From positions 868,001-932,000 of the forward strand of contig QEYB01000629.1 in NCBI GenBank assembly GCA_017562135.1: 64,000 bases of DNA. Direction: 5' to 3'. The translations under genes and the position numbers were made by a program. Every line of letters begins with the position of its first letter. Positions within the stretch are counted from its first letter, which is position 1. The notes under the pieces are model-generated. The model worked only from the letters and a program-made list of their open reading frames with translations, was not told the DNA's origin and searched no databases. This DNA is from Dipylidium caninum. Taxonomy: Eukaryota; Platyhelminthes; Cestoda; Cyclophyllidea; Dipylidiidae. Positions 12,730 to 24,800 of the stretch are shown here, one piece after another.

Positions 12730-15700
12730 TTACACGCGAGCAGCATCGAGAGGTGGTGGCAAAAAACAGAGATTGTACGGAACATCGCTGCGCCAAAAGC
12801 TTTCTTCTTTCCAGCCCACCCAACCCCTGCCGAGGATGGTTTCCACATGGGCTGGTGTGCCTGTATAGTGAGGATCGAGAACGAGAAAGCGCGTCTGGTT
12901 GGTACCACTAAGGACACCATTCGGCATTTGTATTCCAATGATGGTGTGCGCCAACTGACCACCACCCACCATCACCGGTCCTCCACCAGACGCGAAGTGT
13001 TCCGCCAAAATCCCCGCAGCGGTCGCTGCGAAGTCGCGCCCACGCGCCACAGGCAACAATCGGCATTGAACATTGTAGAGCTCCTGTAGACAAAAGCTCA
13101 CCTTCGGGGACGGGAGGGGGGAGCAAAGCGAAAATGATAAGGTTTCAGTTATAGTAAGCAAGTTTGACGATTTAAAACAAGTCAGTCCTAAAATTTACAT
13201 CTATATTGCCTCTGTATCAAATGAAATGCATCTGATATTCGAATTTTCATGAGATTATATCCTTAACCCTTGAGATGTAGCAATTGCGATTAATAAAGCT
13301 ATTCGATGTGAAGATAAAAAACGACAGACAACGCCTTCAAAAAGTAAATAATAAAAACGGCAGAGCACTCTATTGAATAACTTGGTAACTCTGGATACTG
13401 CAAAAAGGACTTCGACTCACCACGTCTAGGATGCAATGTCGTGACAGGAAACGTAGATGTAAAAAATGCAGCATTTTACACTCTCATGCATAATTCGAAC
13501 AGACAGAGGCAATGTAAAGACACACAGGCCATAGTATTGTTATCTACAGACCGGTCATTAAAGTGCTCAGCTCATTAGAGCTTTAGTCGTACAAGCATCC
13601 ACAATTATGGAATTTAAGTGGCGTCAATTATAGTTCTGTTGACGAAATTTTGACATTCAGACAGTGATTTTTTAAGCCCTGTTCTGACGTTACTGTAAAA
13701 CAAAACAGATGCCTAAATCGGACTATAATGTGCTCCCACGACAGTTTCTAAGATCGCAATCTGTAAGGATACTTCCAACTCAATTTAGATGAATAAAAGT
13801 GGTATAATAACCCATTTAATCTACCACTACGTTACTAAATGAGGTTGCGGAAAAATACTAACAAAGTAGCCCACTTTGGGCCGCCCCCACCGGGTAGTCG
13901 TTAAAACTATTTAATCGTCAAACGTGTTTGAAACAAGTTAAAATAGGTGCCTAAGGTAATCAAAAGACCAAAAGGGAAAAGTTCGACCTCCCAACGCCTA
14001 AACGTTCATTCCTCTCTAAAAACATCAATCTACGAACTGATCGGCTAATTGAAGGCTCCAGTCTAACTTACAATACACACAGACAGACATTAACAAGCGG
14101 ATTAAAGGACATGCAAAGAAGTAGACAAATATAGAGAGATAGTAAAAACCAGTAATCCAAGGCATGAATAATCACGCAGGCGGGCAAACAGCAGAGAAGC
14201 TACAGCCCACCTCTAGAGATCCTATCCATTGTCGAGAACCAACGAACTGGGCGGTTTTGTCTCCGACGCGGACGAGAGCTTCCTGGATATCACGATGTGA
14301 GGGTAGTGGTTGCAAAGGTGTTACTGTCCCTTGCCACAACAGCCATGAAGCTAGGGTCTGCAGAGAGCGGTATGCACACCCCCAATTCTTGTCATCAACA
14401 CCATCCTGTCATGTGTCAAAAGCATTAACAGTATGTATTTATGCAACTACTCAGCTTTTCAAAATCAGTAACACTTAGAGAAGTCTGAGAACAAAGAAGA
14501 TCCTTCGGGACCTTTAGCACAGAGAATTCAGAGCAAGGCTAACAATCTGTGACAGATCAGAAAAAGAGGTCCTATAGTACCCATTCCGGTGCAAACTCTC
14601 CCATGTTCAAATGAGAGAGGTGATTTTCATTAAGTGATCACTTGGTTCACTTTTAAGGTGCATAAAAATATCGGTCCAAACTGAAAGATAAAACAGCGAA
14701 CCTAACTTTCCTGCATATGAACAGGATTTATGTGGAAACTGAACCCATACTTTAAGCAAACACACAAATACGAAACGATACCAACTCAATTACCCTAAGT
14801 AGGGGTGACGGGAGAACTTTGAAATAATCCACACTCAAACTAAGTTAGTAACTACAACTTCGATAACAGCGAGGTTAGAGCCTTGTTATCTAAGAGGTTT
14901 GGCAACAGCAGATCAAAGCGAGAAAAATAAGGTACCTATGAGGTCCTCAAACTCTCCCCTGTGGCATTCCACAAACACGTGCCTTCTGGGAAGCGAATGA
15001 ACATTTATGAGCAGATTCAAAGATCACTAAATCAGTTATACACAACAAATGTTTCTTTCACCAATCTCCTGAATTGGGGCCATAATAAAGTATTGTTTGT
15101 TGCCAAAATAGGCTACCCTAAACAATATAACGCCTGATATACTCAATACTTCATCGCCCGGATGAAGTGGAAGAGGCGAACAAAGAGGAAATGGATGATG
15201 GCTATGTATCATCACTTAACGAGTACCTACAATAATTACTGTTAGCAGACTAGCACCATACTTTCAATTCAAAGTCAGTCAAAAAGAGCAGCCATGCTAT
15301 GGGTAGATTTAAATTTACGCCGCCAGTATAATAACTTGCCTGCAGATAGTGCTTATATGTGTACCTTCCACGAACAATCTCCAGACAGGTGTCCGATTCG
15401 TTGCCCGCATCAGAAGCAGGAAGGAGGAGGTGAGGCGACACAAGATTCTCCTTGTTAGGTCCAAGAAGACGTTTGAAACTTCGAGTTGGAAAGATGGCAA
15501 GGCCGCGCCGCACAATGGGTATACGGGGAAGGTTGAGAACTGCACAAAATATGTGGAGTAAGAAGGAAAGTACGAAATATGATCAAGGGGATTAAATCAA
15601 GTACTAAGAAGACACAAGAAGCATCTGCAGTTGTTAGGAATTGTAATGTTTTGTCCGATGAAAAGTATTTTTACCAAACAAAATGCCGCTCCAAAAAAGA

Positions 15701-16348
15701 CAGCTAATCAGAGAGAGGCGAAGAAAACAACTTACATTCGTGAATTTCTTCCCGTAATTTCGCCTCATTCTTGCAGGCAGGTGGATAAAATATCCTAAGC
15801 AATTGATTCTCATGTCGAAAGTAGTACGCCGTTAAGCTCCGGGGGAGAGCCTTCGTTGTGACCAAAATTGATTTTAAGGTTCCTACGTAGGCCGTCAGGA
15901 AGGCACTAACTTCATTTCGAAGAAATATAAAGAGATCGCCGTGTAAGGCGTCTAAGGTAACAGGGAAGAACGCGTCCACATTCAATTTATGCATCCCAGA
16001 AAGTATTTTTTGCGCCGATTTAAGTTCAGCTCGAGGACCGGCATCAGTGGAGTCGCAATCGAGGATGAAATGTGTTACAATGACCAGAGGATTGTAAAAA
16101 GAAGAGGAATTCATGTGACTTTTTAAGATGTTTTTTAGCAGCTTATCGTGGAGCCGTGGCTTCTTTTTAGAAATATAGAAATCATTGTGGATGAAAATGA
16201 GAGAGTCCAGGGTCTCAAAAAGAAGGTTAAAAACCTTAGTCAATTCCTCCTCATTCCAAGGCAGAATGCGAGCGCCGTAATGTACAAACACACGAAAGAA
16301 AATGGTGCCCGCGGTTGTAATCGGCGAAGACCTACAGAAATCCGCCAT
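12730..16348 (-). CDS. UFSP2: UFSP2, UFM1-specific cysteine protease
   Basis: Exons in coding order: 16348-15736, 15539-15340, 14405-14211, 13083-12730 (453 codons). An in-frame TAG sits directly before the start codon. UFSP2 matures the ubiquitin-like UFM1 and removes it from targets. The peptidase C78 active site is visible: Cys281 in [11 protein letters not shown], and Asp406 and His408 in VLDPHYTG, with [13 protein letters not shown] and the C-terminal [11 protein letters not shown] block. Residues about 110-205 match the UFSP2 N-terminal domain ([19 protein letters not shown]), which UFSP1 lacks. Intron 2 uses a GC donor (CAG|GCAAGT). About seven residues expected between SLE (exon 3 end) and ELYNVQ (exon 4 start) are missing, so a phase-0 mini-exon probably lies in 13084-14210. 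Human UFSP2 has 469 residues. Confidence 0.92.
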
Positions 16349-17082
16349 CTAATCTTCTAAAGTAAACGAGAAAGACAAGGAAAAATGTGCAAAAAAGGAC
16401 TTGGAGGGTAGGAAAACTGGGCAGATGTTGCAGTTTCCTGTTATTATAGTAAAATTACAGTGGTAAAAGCTGTAGTTGAAATCGTAAAAGAAAAAAGACG
16501 AAGCAACAATAAAGACGAAAATTGCCAAAGGTGCATCAAGCAATGCTGCGTCGTTTATGGGCAAACAACAAAACAAGATTTTAAAGTGCATATTTATGCT
16601 ACGAAAGAACTCCGAAAGAAAATAATAGATCCGGCGTAAAAAGGCTAATTCATAAGAGCAAAAAGGGACGAAGTAGAGAACCGCGATATTTACCGGAGGC
16701 ACACTAACTCGTAAAAGAAAACACGCCGACTATTGGCTAAGTGAACAAAGCCGTTCACGATTTCTTCTGAAAGGCAACTACGCAATCTGTTGAAAGTAGA
16801 AATTCGGACGGATCAGAAAAAATTAAGTGTTATTAAACCAGAAAGAATTAACGAAGCAAATAGCGGCAGAAAAATTTCAAAAAACGTATGCACAAAGGGA
16901 ACGGACTAAATTTCAAAAAGCCGGGGAAACAAAATTAATAATAATAAGCGTTTGTTAAATGAAGAGCAATTCACTCATGTTAGAGAAGATAAGACTCGAG
17001 TTACAACGTGGAAAAGTGCACGTATTCCGCGGGAAATTCCCCCATACAGCGCAGAAACAGTAAAATGAATTTCTCAATTTTC
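16349..17082. other. 5' flank of UFSP2 up to the array edge
   Basis: Purine-rich on the plus strand, with no convincing gene. It should contain the UFSP2 promoter. The last bases before the array read as pyrimidine-rich sequence ending in TTTTCAG at 17078-17084, resembling a splice acceptor exactly where array similarity starts. I see no target-site duplication or terminal repeat. Confidence 0.4.
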
Positions 17083-20000
17083 AGATGCGTAGATGCAAAC
17101 GCGGATGGAGGGCGCGATAACACCCAGGAGCAGGTGAGGGGCGAGGACGATCGCAGAAGAGGAGCATGGGTAGGCGGTTGCAGACGCAGACGCGGACGGC
17201 AGAGGCAGACGCGGGTGCGAGAGTTGGAAGCGCGGAAGATGGGAGCACGGGGTGGAGAGAGACGGACGAGGCGAGGCGAGGGGGAAGGCTTGGGTGCAAC
17301 TAGCCACCGCAAGAGGTGGCCCAGAGACGAGTTCGAGCGAGACTCGGGCGAGGCTGGAGCGAGGCAGGGCAAGGTAAGGTAAGACGAGCGAGTAATATGG
17401 AGTGATGAGTGGGGTGGGGTGGGGTGGGGGCAGAACCGCTCGGCACTCGTCCGACCCATCCACCGAGAGCAACACGGCGGAGCGGGCGCGCGCCCACCAC
17501 CGCAAGGAGGCAGGATTGAACCCGAGACCACCGCGCTGCTGCAAGGCGACGCGATCAACCAGGCAGTCGGCCCAGTCAGCAAGACGCGCGACTCCACGCC
17601 GGTGGAGACGCAGCCCCGACGCTGACAGCCAAACACCTCTTCACGCTCACGGGCGGACGACGCTAATCGTCATCGCGGCTGGGTAGCCAGGAGCAGTTTT
17701 GACTGACGTCCTGGTGATGCGTACTATAGGAGTGATCCCTAGAAGTACGATCTTAACCGCCACGGCGCTCCACCCCAAACCCGCCCGCCGCATCCCCCTT
17801 GACCAATTCACCACCCTTGCCATCTCCTCTCCTCTTCCCACCACTCCTCTTCCCACCTCCTCCTCATCCCATACTCAGCACGCCCTTCTTCTCACCAATT
17901 CCACTGCCTCCTCGCCTCACCTGCCCCCCTTCCCCTTCTCCCTCTCCTCTCTCTATGCTCTCTCATCAGTAGTATACGCTACCAACAAAGACACACACAC
18001 AACTCACATCCTCCCTCCATTGCTCCGAGATCACGGCGCCAGTGTGTCGCCGCGTTGAGCTCGTGGCCTCAGCACCACTGTTTTCACCGAGTAAGTGGCT
18101 AACCTGCTCCTCACTGACACCCCGCTTGGGTGCTTCGCACCCACATTCTCGACCATTTTCGCCAACCCGCACCCACACACCCACCCTATCCCCTCTCGCA
18201 TCTCGTCATGCGCACACACTGAGCCTACCACCTCAGCATAATACTCGTCGTCCGCCCTACTTCCTCCTCTACCCCTATCCACCCCCTATCCACCCCCTAT
18301 CCACCCCGATCTAGCCCGAACCAAAGCCTCCATGCCGAATCACCCTCTGGCTAATGCCCCGTGTCATGTCATGCCTAGCATTAGCCACACCACGTCGCCT
18401 CTGACGAATGAGTTAGTAAGGCTACTTGACGCTTCCTCTGTTGCAGCTCTCCTTACAAACACTAATAGTAAGCCTTTTTAAGTAAGGATTTCAAAAAGTG
18501 ATCGCACGGAATAGACATGGCCTACTCCCATCGCATGAAGCTATGCTCCAACTCCTGTATCTGCAATTGTCAAAACCATTAAAGAGTTTGGCGAATTATT
18601 CTTCATTGGTTATTGAGCAGTTTCCACTAACTAACATGCACGATTAATAAAAAAGTTTGTCGAGGTGTCACTCTTCCACATGGATGAACTGATGCTCCTC
18701 AACTGTTCTAATGTCCTTCTCTAGGTCCTTCAGCGCCTTTTCCAGCCTCTCCTTCTTTTGTCTCTTGTGCAACGTATCGATAATGACAGACAAACGTAGG
18801 AATTCGGCGTAGAGCTGCGAATGCTTTTCCTTCAATGAGTGCAAAAGGTCTTCCCGCTCTCTCGAGCGGAGAGTCGAGGCACTTGTCGGTGCAAAGCGAC
18901 TTCTTCTTCGTACTGGGTGTAGAGTTTGGCACTTTCCATTTTCTCCTCTCTTCTCCGCTTCATGTAAGCCGGTGGTTGGCCAAAATCCTTCAATCAGTCA
19001 ATCAATCAGAGACGCGTGCATGTGCTTACCTTTTTGCCAAGATACTGTTTCGTAAGGCCTGATCCAGTAAGCTTATATGTGTGGCCGCGTTTGGAATCAA
19101 CCACTGCCGGAATGTGATGTTTGGCATCAGATAACTGTGCGAGGAGCCTATTTCGGCGGATGATATTTACCTCATTGGGTCTATCAAATGTTGGTCTCAA
19201 ACGGAGGTCAGGCAAAGGCGATCTTCTTGCAGCACAAAAATGGTTGTTGTTCTTGGAATCAGCATTTTTGTGGAGGTTATGTGCTTCATGCGACCGTAAA
19301 AAGTGTTTCGGGTCTGGCTTCTGTACTGCAGCCGGACCGATAGTTCTACGATGGCCAGTTTTGCGTTGCATCATTTCTTGTCTAACCATGGGCCGATGAA
19401 TCGATTGATATCTAGCTGACAATTTATGCTACTATGTGCCCACACCTTCTTGACTGTGGTTTGACTGCAGGTTCAGTCGGTAAATAAATTGTAGATTGAT
19501 TCCACGTTGTTAAGAGTTAGGAGCGCTTGGTGAATTGAAATGCCGCCAGCCATTAGTAGTGAGTATGTTTTTTGGTGCTTACTACTTGGAAGACATAGAT
19601 AAATGAGGTGTAGCAGGGAGTCTTGAAATCGCGCACTCGTCGCTATGGCAAAAATAAGCAACAGTCAGTCATTTGAACGCTGACGACCTCATACAAGTTG
19701 GAGATAAGGAGATGCAAATTCTGCAACATTAATACGCCATTTTGGCCAATAAAACTTTTTATCGACAAGAAGGAGTTGATAAAGGAGTGAGAACATATAT
19801 ACACGTCTGTTGGCCACATTATCATGAGGTGTGAATTTTGCTGCGGAACAATATGTAGTTTAGTGGTAGTGTAATAGGCAATCATCGAATGTCGCCTGGG
19901 ATGCTAAAGCGGAAGTGGCAGGCACCGATGACTGTGCGAATCACCTCCCCTGGGCATTGCGGCGAATGAGGCGATACCCGTGGGCATGCAGTTTCGAGAA

Positions 20001-20294
20001 GGCAACACTCGTTGATGAGTTAAGTAGAAGCTGAAGCAAGAACGGAGCAAGGAGAGTTGGCTGCCACGGGAGGCTTAGAGCCCGCGAGCACCGGGACCCC
20101 GGGACCCCGGATATCGCGGAGATGGAATGAGAAAATCGCTGACCACCTCGAACTGCATCGGTGAACGACGATGTGATCATCATGAAGGCCAGGAGACCTG
20201 GCCTGAGCATTATAACTCGCTGTGAGGGGCCGAGTGGACAGGCAGCTTGGCATGACTCCTAGGGTGTAGTTTGTTTGTTTGTTTTGTAGGCGTG
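17083..20294. repeat. Array unit 1 (3212 bp)
   Basis: Order on the plus strand: CpG-rich, purine-biased island 17083-17400; G4 tract of four G-runs 17411-17430; minus-strand tRNA-like segment about 17501-17581; pyrimidine-rich stretch about 17815-18040; strong plus donor (CCGA|GTAAGT) at 18091; 10-bp minisatellite (CCCCTATCCA, here partly 11 bp) at 18271-18306; acceptor-like TTGCAG at 18441-18446; CCDC40 tail 18484-18514; ENKUR copy 2; ENKUR upstream sequence; a GC-rich patch near 20085; and a GTTT run at 20270-20284. The left edge lies within UFSP2 flank. The CCDC40-like frame is closed by TAA just before the tail. Confidence 0.93.
18668..19553 (-). pseudogene. ENKUR: ENKUR copy 2 (array unit 1), frameshifted mosaic
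   Basis: Exon 2 (about 19411-19030) is open and matches the intact copy. Exon 3 carries a 2-nt insertion in CCGCTCTCTCGAGCGG (about 18858), which shifts the enkurin helix frame. In exon 1 the conserved start codon before ESIYNL is GTG, and an extra base near 19491 closes the frame after SIYNL. An in-frame ATG 16 codons upstream (MAGG) remains. The exon 3 half nearest the stop is the type found in copies 1, 5 and 6. The half nearest the intron is the type found in copies 3 and 4. Confidence 0.82.
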
Positions 20295-20713
20295 AGATGC
20301 GTAGATGCAAGCGCGGACGGAGGGCGCGATAACACCAGGGAGCAGGTGAGGGGCGAGGACGATCGCAGAAGAGGAGCATGGGTAGGCGGTTGCAGACGCA
20401 GACGCGGACGCAGAGGCAGACGCGGGTGCGAGAGTTGGAAGCGCGGAAGATGGGGAGCACGGGTGGAGAGAGACGGACGAGGCGAGGCGAGGGGGGAAGG
20501 CTTGGGTGCAACTAGCCACCGCAAGAGGTGGCCCAGAGACGAGTTCGAGCGAGACTCGGGCGAGGCTGGAGCGAGGCAGGGCAAGGTAAGGTAAGACGAG
20601 CGAGTAATATGGGAGTGATGAGTGGGGTGGGGTGGGGTGGGGGCAGAACCCGCTCGGCACTCGTCCGACCCATCCACCGAGAGCAACACGGCGGAGCGGG
20701 CGCGCGCCACCAC

Positions 20714-20794
20714 CGCAAGGAGGCAGGATTGAACCCGAGACCACCGCGCTGCTGCAAGGCGACGCGATCAACCAGGCAGTCGGCCCAGTCAGCA
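20714..20794 (-). mobile_element. tRNA-like, SINE-type segment within the array unit
   Basis: Read on the minus strand, CTGGTTGATCGCG resembles a tRNA D-loop/A box. About 40 nt on, GGTCTCGGGTTCAATCC is a good B box (RNA polymerase III internal promoter). The spacing and intervening TCGCCTTGCAGCAGCG resemble a tRNA anticodon arm. I did not find a foldable acceptor stem, a poly(A) tail or target-site duplications, so I call it tRNA-derived rather than a tRNA gene. Equivalent copies lie at 17501-17581, 23946-24026, 27179-27259 and 30399-30481. It produces spurious minus-strand open frames containing GLGFNPASL. Confidence 0.45.
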
Positions 20795-21905
20795 AGACGC
20801 GCGACTCCACGCCGGTGGAGACGCAGCCCCGACGCTGACAGCCAAACACCTCTTCACGCTCACGGGCGGACGACGCTAATCGTCATCGCGGCTGGGTAGC
20901 CAGGAGCAGTTTTGACTGACGTCCTGGTGATGCGTACTATAGGAGTGATCCCTAGAAGTACGATCTTAACCGCCACGGCGCTCCACCCCAAACCCGCCCG
21001 CCGCATCCCCCTTGACCAATTCACCACCCTTGCCATCTCCTCTCCTCTTTCCACCACTCCTCTTCCCACCTTCTCCTCAGCCCACACTCAACGCTCCCTT
21101 CTTCTCCACCACTTCCACTGCCTCCTCGCCTCACCTGCCCCCTTCCCCCTTCTTCCTCCCTTCTTCCTCTGCTCTCTCATCAGTAGTATACGCTGCCAAC
21201 ATAGACACACACACAACTCTACTCGGTCGCGCTGCGTCAACTCACATTCTCCTCCCTCCATTGCTCCGAGATCACGGCGCCAGTGTGTCGCCGCGTTGAG
21301 CTCGTGGCCTCAGCACCACTGTTTTCACCGAGTAAGTGGCTAACCTGCTCCTCACTGACACCCCGCTTGGGTGCTTCGCACCCACATTCTCGACCATTTT
21401 TCGCCAACCCCGCACCCACACACCCACCCTATCCCCTCTCGCATCTCGTCATGCGCACACACTGAGCCTACCACCTCAGCATAATACTCGTCGTCCGCCC
21501 TACTTCCTCCTCTACCCCTATCCACCCCTATCCACCCCTATCCACCCCGATCTAGCCCGAACCAAGCCTCCATGCCGAATCACCCTCTGGCTAATGCCCC
21601 GTGTCATGTCATGCCTAGCATTAGCCACACCACGTCGCCTCTGACGAATGAGTTAGTAAGGCTACTTGACGCTTCCTCTGTTGCAGCTCTCCTTACAAAC
21701 ACTAATAGTAAGCCTTTTTAAGTAAGGATTCAAAAAGTGATCGCACGGAATAGACATGGCCTACTCCATCGCATGAAGCTATGCTCCAACTCCTGTATCT
21801 GCAATTGTCAAAACCATTAAAGAGTTTGGAGAAATTATTCTTCATTCTTTACTGAGCTGTTTTCACTAACTAACATGCATGATTAATAGAAAGGTTGTGG
21901 GGGTG

Positions 21906-22788
21906 TCACTCTTCCACATGAATGAACTCATGCTCCTCAACAGTTCTAATGTCCTTCTCCACCTCCTTCAACGCCTTTTCCAGCCTCTCCTTTTTTTGTC
22001 TCTTGTGCAAGGTGTCGATAATGACAGACAAACGTAAGAATTCGGCGTAGAGCTGTGAATGCTTCTCCTTCAACGAGTGCAAAAGGTCTTCCCGCTCCCG
22101 AGCGGAGAGTCGAGGCACTTGTCGGTGCAAAGCGACTTCTTCTTCGTACTGGGTGTAGAGTTTGGCACTTTCCATTTTCTCCTCTCTTCTCCGCTTCATG
22201 TAAGCCGGTGGTTGGCCAAAATCCTTCAATCAGTCAATCAATCAGAGACGCGTGCATGTGCTTACCTTTTTGCCAAGATACTGTTTCGTAAGGCCTGATC
22301 CAGTAAGCTTATATGTGTGGCCGCGTTTGGAATCAACCACTGCCGGAATGTGATGTTTGGCATCAGATAACTGTGCGAGGAGCCTATTTCGGCGGATGAT
22401 ATTTACCTCATTGGGTCTATCAAATGTTGGTCTCAAACGGAGGTCAGGCAAAGGCGATCTTCTTGCAGCACAAAAATGGTTGTTGTTCTTGGAATCAGCA
22501 TTTTTGTGGAGGTTATGTGCTTCATGCGACCGTAAAAAGTGTTTCGGGTCTGGCTTCTGTACTGCAGCCGGACCGATAGTTCTACGATGGCCAGTTTTGC
22601 GTTGCATCATTTCTTGTCTAACCATGGGCCGATGAATCGATTGATATCTAGCTGACAATTTATGCTGCTATGTGCCCACACCTTCTTGACTGTGGTTTGA
22701 CTGCAGGTTCAGTCGGTAGTAAATTGTAGACTGACTCCATGTTGTTAAGAGTTAGGAGAGCTGGGAGAATTGAAGTGCCGCCAGCCAT
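21906..22788 (-). CDS. ENKUR: ENKUR copy 3, intact enkurin gene (3 exons)
   Basis: Exon 1 from 22788 or 22740 to 22682, exon 2 22647-22266, exon 3 22223-21906. Introns are 34 bp and 42 bp. From the ATG at 22740 (MESVYNLLPTEP) the protein is 252 residues; human enkurin is 256. An in-frame ATG at 22788 would add 16 residues (MAGG). The 22740 start is preferred because enkurins begin with a short lead before the YNL motif. Matches to the family include RRYQSIH early on, PDPKHFLRSHE, SGLTKQYLGKKDFG across intron 2, PPAYMKRRREE, LSAREREDLLHSLKEK and the C-terminal RLEKALKEVEKDI helix (enkurin domain). Vertebrate enkurin is a motile-cilium axonemal protein also described as a TRPC-channel and calmodulin adaptor. 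A TATATA lies near 23026-23033, upstream on this strand. It is the only copy I can read without a frameshift. Confidence 0.88.
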
Positions 22789-24800
22789 TAGTAGTGAGTA
22801 TGTTTTTTGGTGCTTACTACTTGGAAGACATAGATAAATGAGGTGTAGCAGGGAGTCTTGAAATCGCGCACTCGTCGCTATGGCAAAAATAAGCAACAGC
22901 CAGTCATTCGAACGCTGACGACCTCATACACGTTGGAGGTAAGGAGATGCAAATTCTGCAACATTAATACGCCATTTTGGCCAATAAAACTTTTATCGAC
23001 AAGAAGGAGTTGATAAAGGAGTGAGAACATATATACACGTCTGTTGGCCACATTATCATGAGGTGTGAATTTTTGCTGCGGAACAATATGTAGTTTAGTG
23101 GTAGTGTAATAGGCAATCATCGAATGTCGCCTGGGATGCTAAAGCGGAAGTGGCAGGCACCGATGACTGTGCGAATCACCTCCCCTGGGCATTGCGGCGA
23201 ATGAGGCGATACCCGTGGGCATGCAGTTTCGAGAAGGCAACACTCGTTGATGAGTTAAGTAGAAGCTGAAGCAAGAACGGAGCAAGGAGAGTTGCTGCCA
23301 CGGGAGGCTTAGAGCCGCGAGCACCGGGGACCCCGGGACCCGGGATATCGCGGAGATGGAATGAGAAAATCGCTGACCACCTCGAACTGCATCGGTGAAC
23401 GACGATGTGATCATCATGAAGGCCAGGAGACCTGGCCTGAGCATTATAACTCGCTGTGAGGGCGAGTGGACAGGCAGCTTGGCATGACTCCTAGGGTGTA
23501 GTTTGTTTGTTTGTTTGTAGGCGTGAGATGCGTAGATGCAAGCGCGGACGGAGGGCGCGATAACACCAGGGAGCAGGTGAGGGGCGAGGACGATCGCAGA
23601 AGAGGAGCATGGGTAGGCGGTTGCAGACGCAGACGCGGACGCAGAGGCAGACGCGGGTGCGAGAGTTGGAAGCGCGGAAGATGGGGAGCACGGGGTGGAG
23701 AGAGACGGACGAGGCGAGGCGAGGGGGAAGGCTTGGGTGCAACTAGCCACCGCAAGAGGTGGCCCAGAGACGAGTTCGAGCGAGACTCGGGCGAGGCTGG
23801 AGCGAGGCAGGGCAAGGTAAGGTAAGACGAGCGAGTAATATGGAGTGATGAGTGGGGGTGGGGTGGGGTGGGGGGCAGAACCGCTCGGCACTCGTCCGAC
23901 CCATCCACCGAGAGCAACACGGCGGAGCGGGCGCGCGCCCACCACCGCAAGGAGGCAGGATTGAACCCGAGACCACCGCGCTGCTGCAAGGCGACGCGAT
24001 CAACCAGGCAGTCGGCCCAGTCAGCAAGACGCGCGACTCCACGCCGGTGGAGACGCAGCCCCGACGCTGACAGCCAAACACCTCTTCACGCTCACGGGCG
24101 ACGACGCTAATCGTCATCGCGGCTGGGTAGCCAGGAGCAGTTTTGACTGACGTCCTGGTGATGCGTACTATAGGAGTGATCCCTAGAAGTACGATCTTAA
24201 CCGCCACGGCGCTCCACCCCAAACCCGCCCGCCGCATCCCCCTTGACCAATTCACCACCCTTGCCATCTCCTCTCCTCTTCCACCACTCCTCTTCCCACC
24301 TTCTCCTCAGCCCACACTCAACGCTCCCTTCTTCTCACCACTTCCACTGCCTCCTCGCCTCACCTGCCCCCCTTTCCCCTTCTTCCTCCCTTCTTCCTCT
24401 GCTCTCTCATCAGTAGTATACGCTGCCAACATAGACACACACACAACTCTACTCGGTTCGCGCTGCGTCAACTCACATTCTCCTCCCTCCATCGCTCGGA
24501 TCACGGCGCCTGTATGTCTCCGCGTTGAGCTGGTGGCCTCATCACCACTGTCTTTTACCGAGTAAGCGGCTAACCTGCTCTTCACCAACACCCCGCTTGG
24601 CTGCTTCGGAGCGACATTCTCGACCATTTTCGCCAACCCCGCACCCACACACCACCCTATCCCCTCTCGCATCTCGTTCATGCGCACACACTGAGCCTAC
24701 CACCTCAGCATAAATACTCGTCGTCCGCCCTACTTCCTCCTCTACCCCTATCCACCCCTATCCACCCCTATCCACCCGATCTAGCCCGAACCAAGCCTCC

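Larger units (their letters stand above)
20295..23525. repeat. Array unit 2 (3231 bp)
   Basis: G4 tract 20624-20643, tRNA-like segment 20714-20794 (-), pyrimidine stretch about 21030-21180, minisatellite 21513-21548, CCDC40 tail about 21725-21754, then the only fully open ENKUR copy. Compared with unit 1 it has an extra segment near 21220-21240 (CTCTACTCGG) in the pyrimidine stretch, shared with unit 3 but absent from units 1, 4 and 5. Confidence 0.93.

Noticed and set aside
17001..17636. Long minus-strand open frames in the CpG island (containing VESRVLLTGPTAW), repeated in all units
   Set aside because: Several frames are open at once because the sequence is GC-rich and stop-poor. The frames shift between units and overlap the tRNA-like segment, so they are not supported as proteins.
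17699..18314. Plus-strand Pro/Ser/Thr-rich frames in the pyrimidine stretch (MTDVLVMRTIGV)
   Set aside because: Low-complexity translation of CT-rich DNA; frames differ between units and show no domain.
21513..21548. CCCCTATCCA repeats as interstitial telomeric sequence
   Set aside because: The 10-bp period does not match the TTAGGG repeat expected of flatworm telomeres; better called a short minisatellite.
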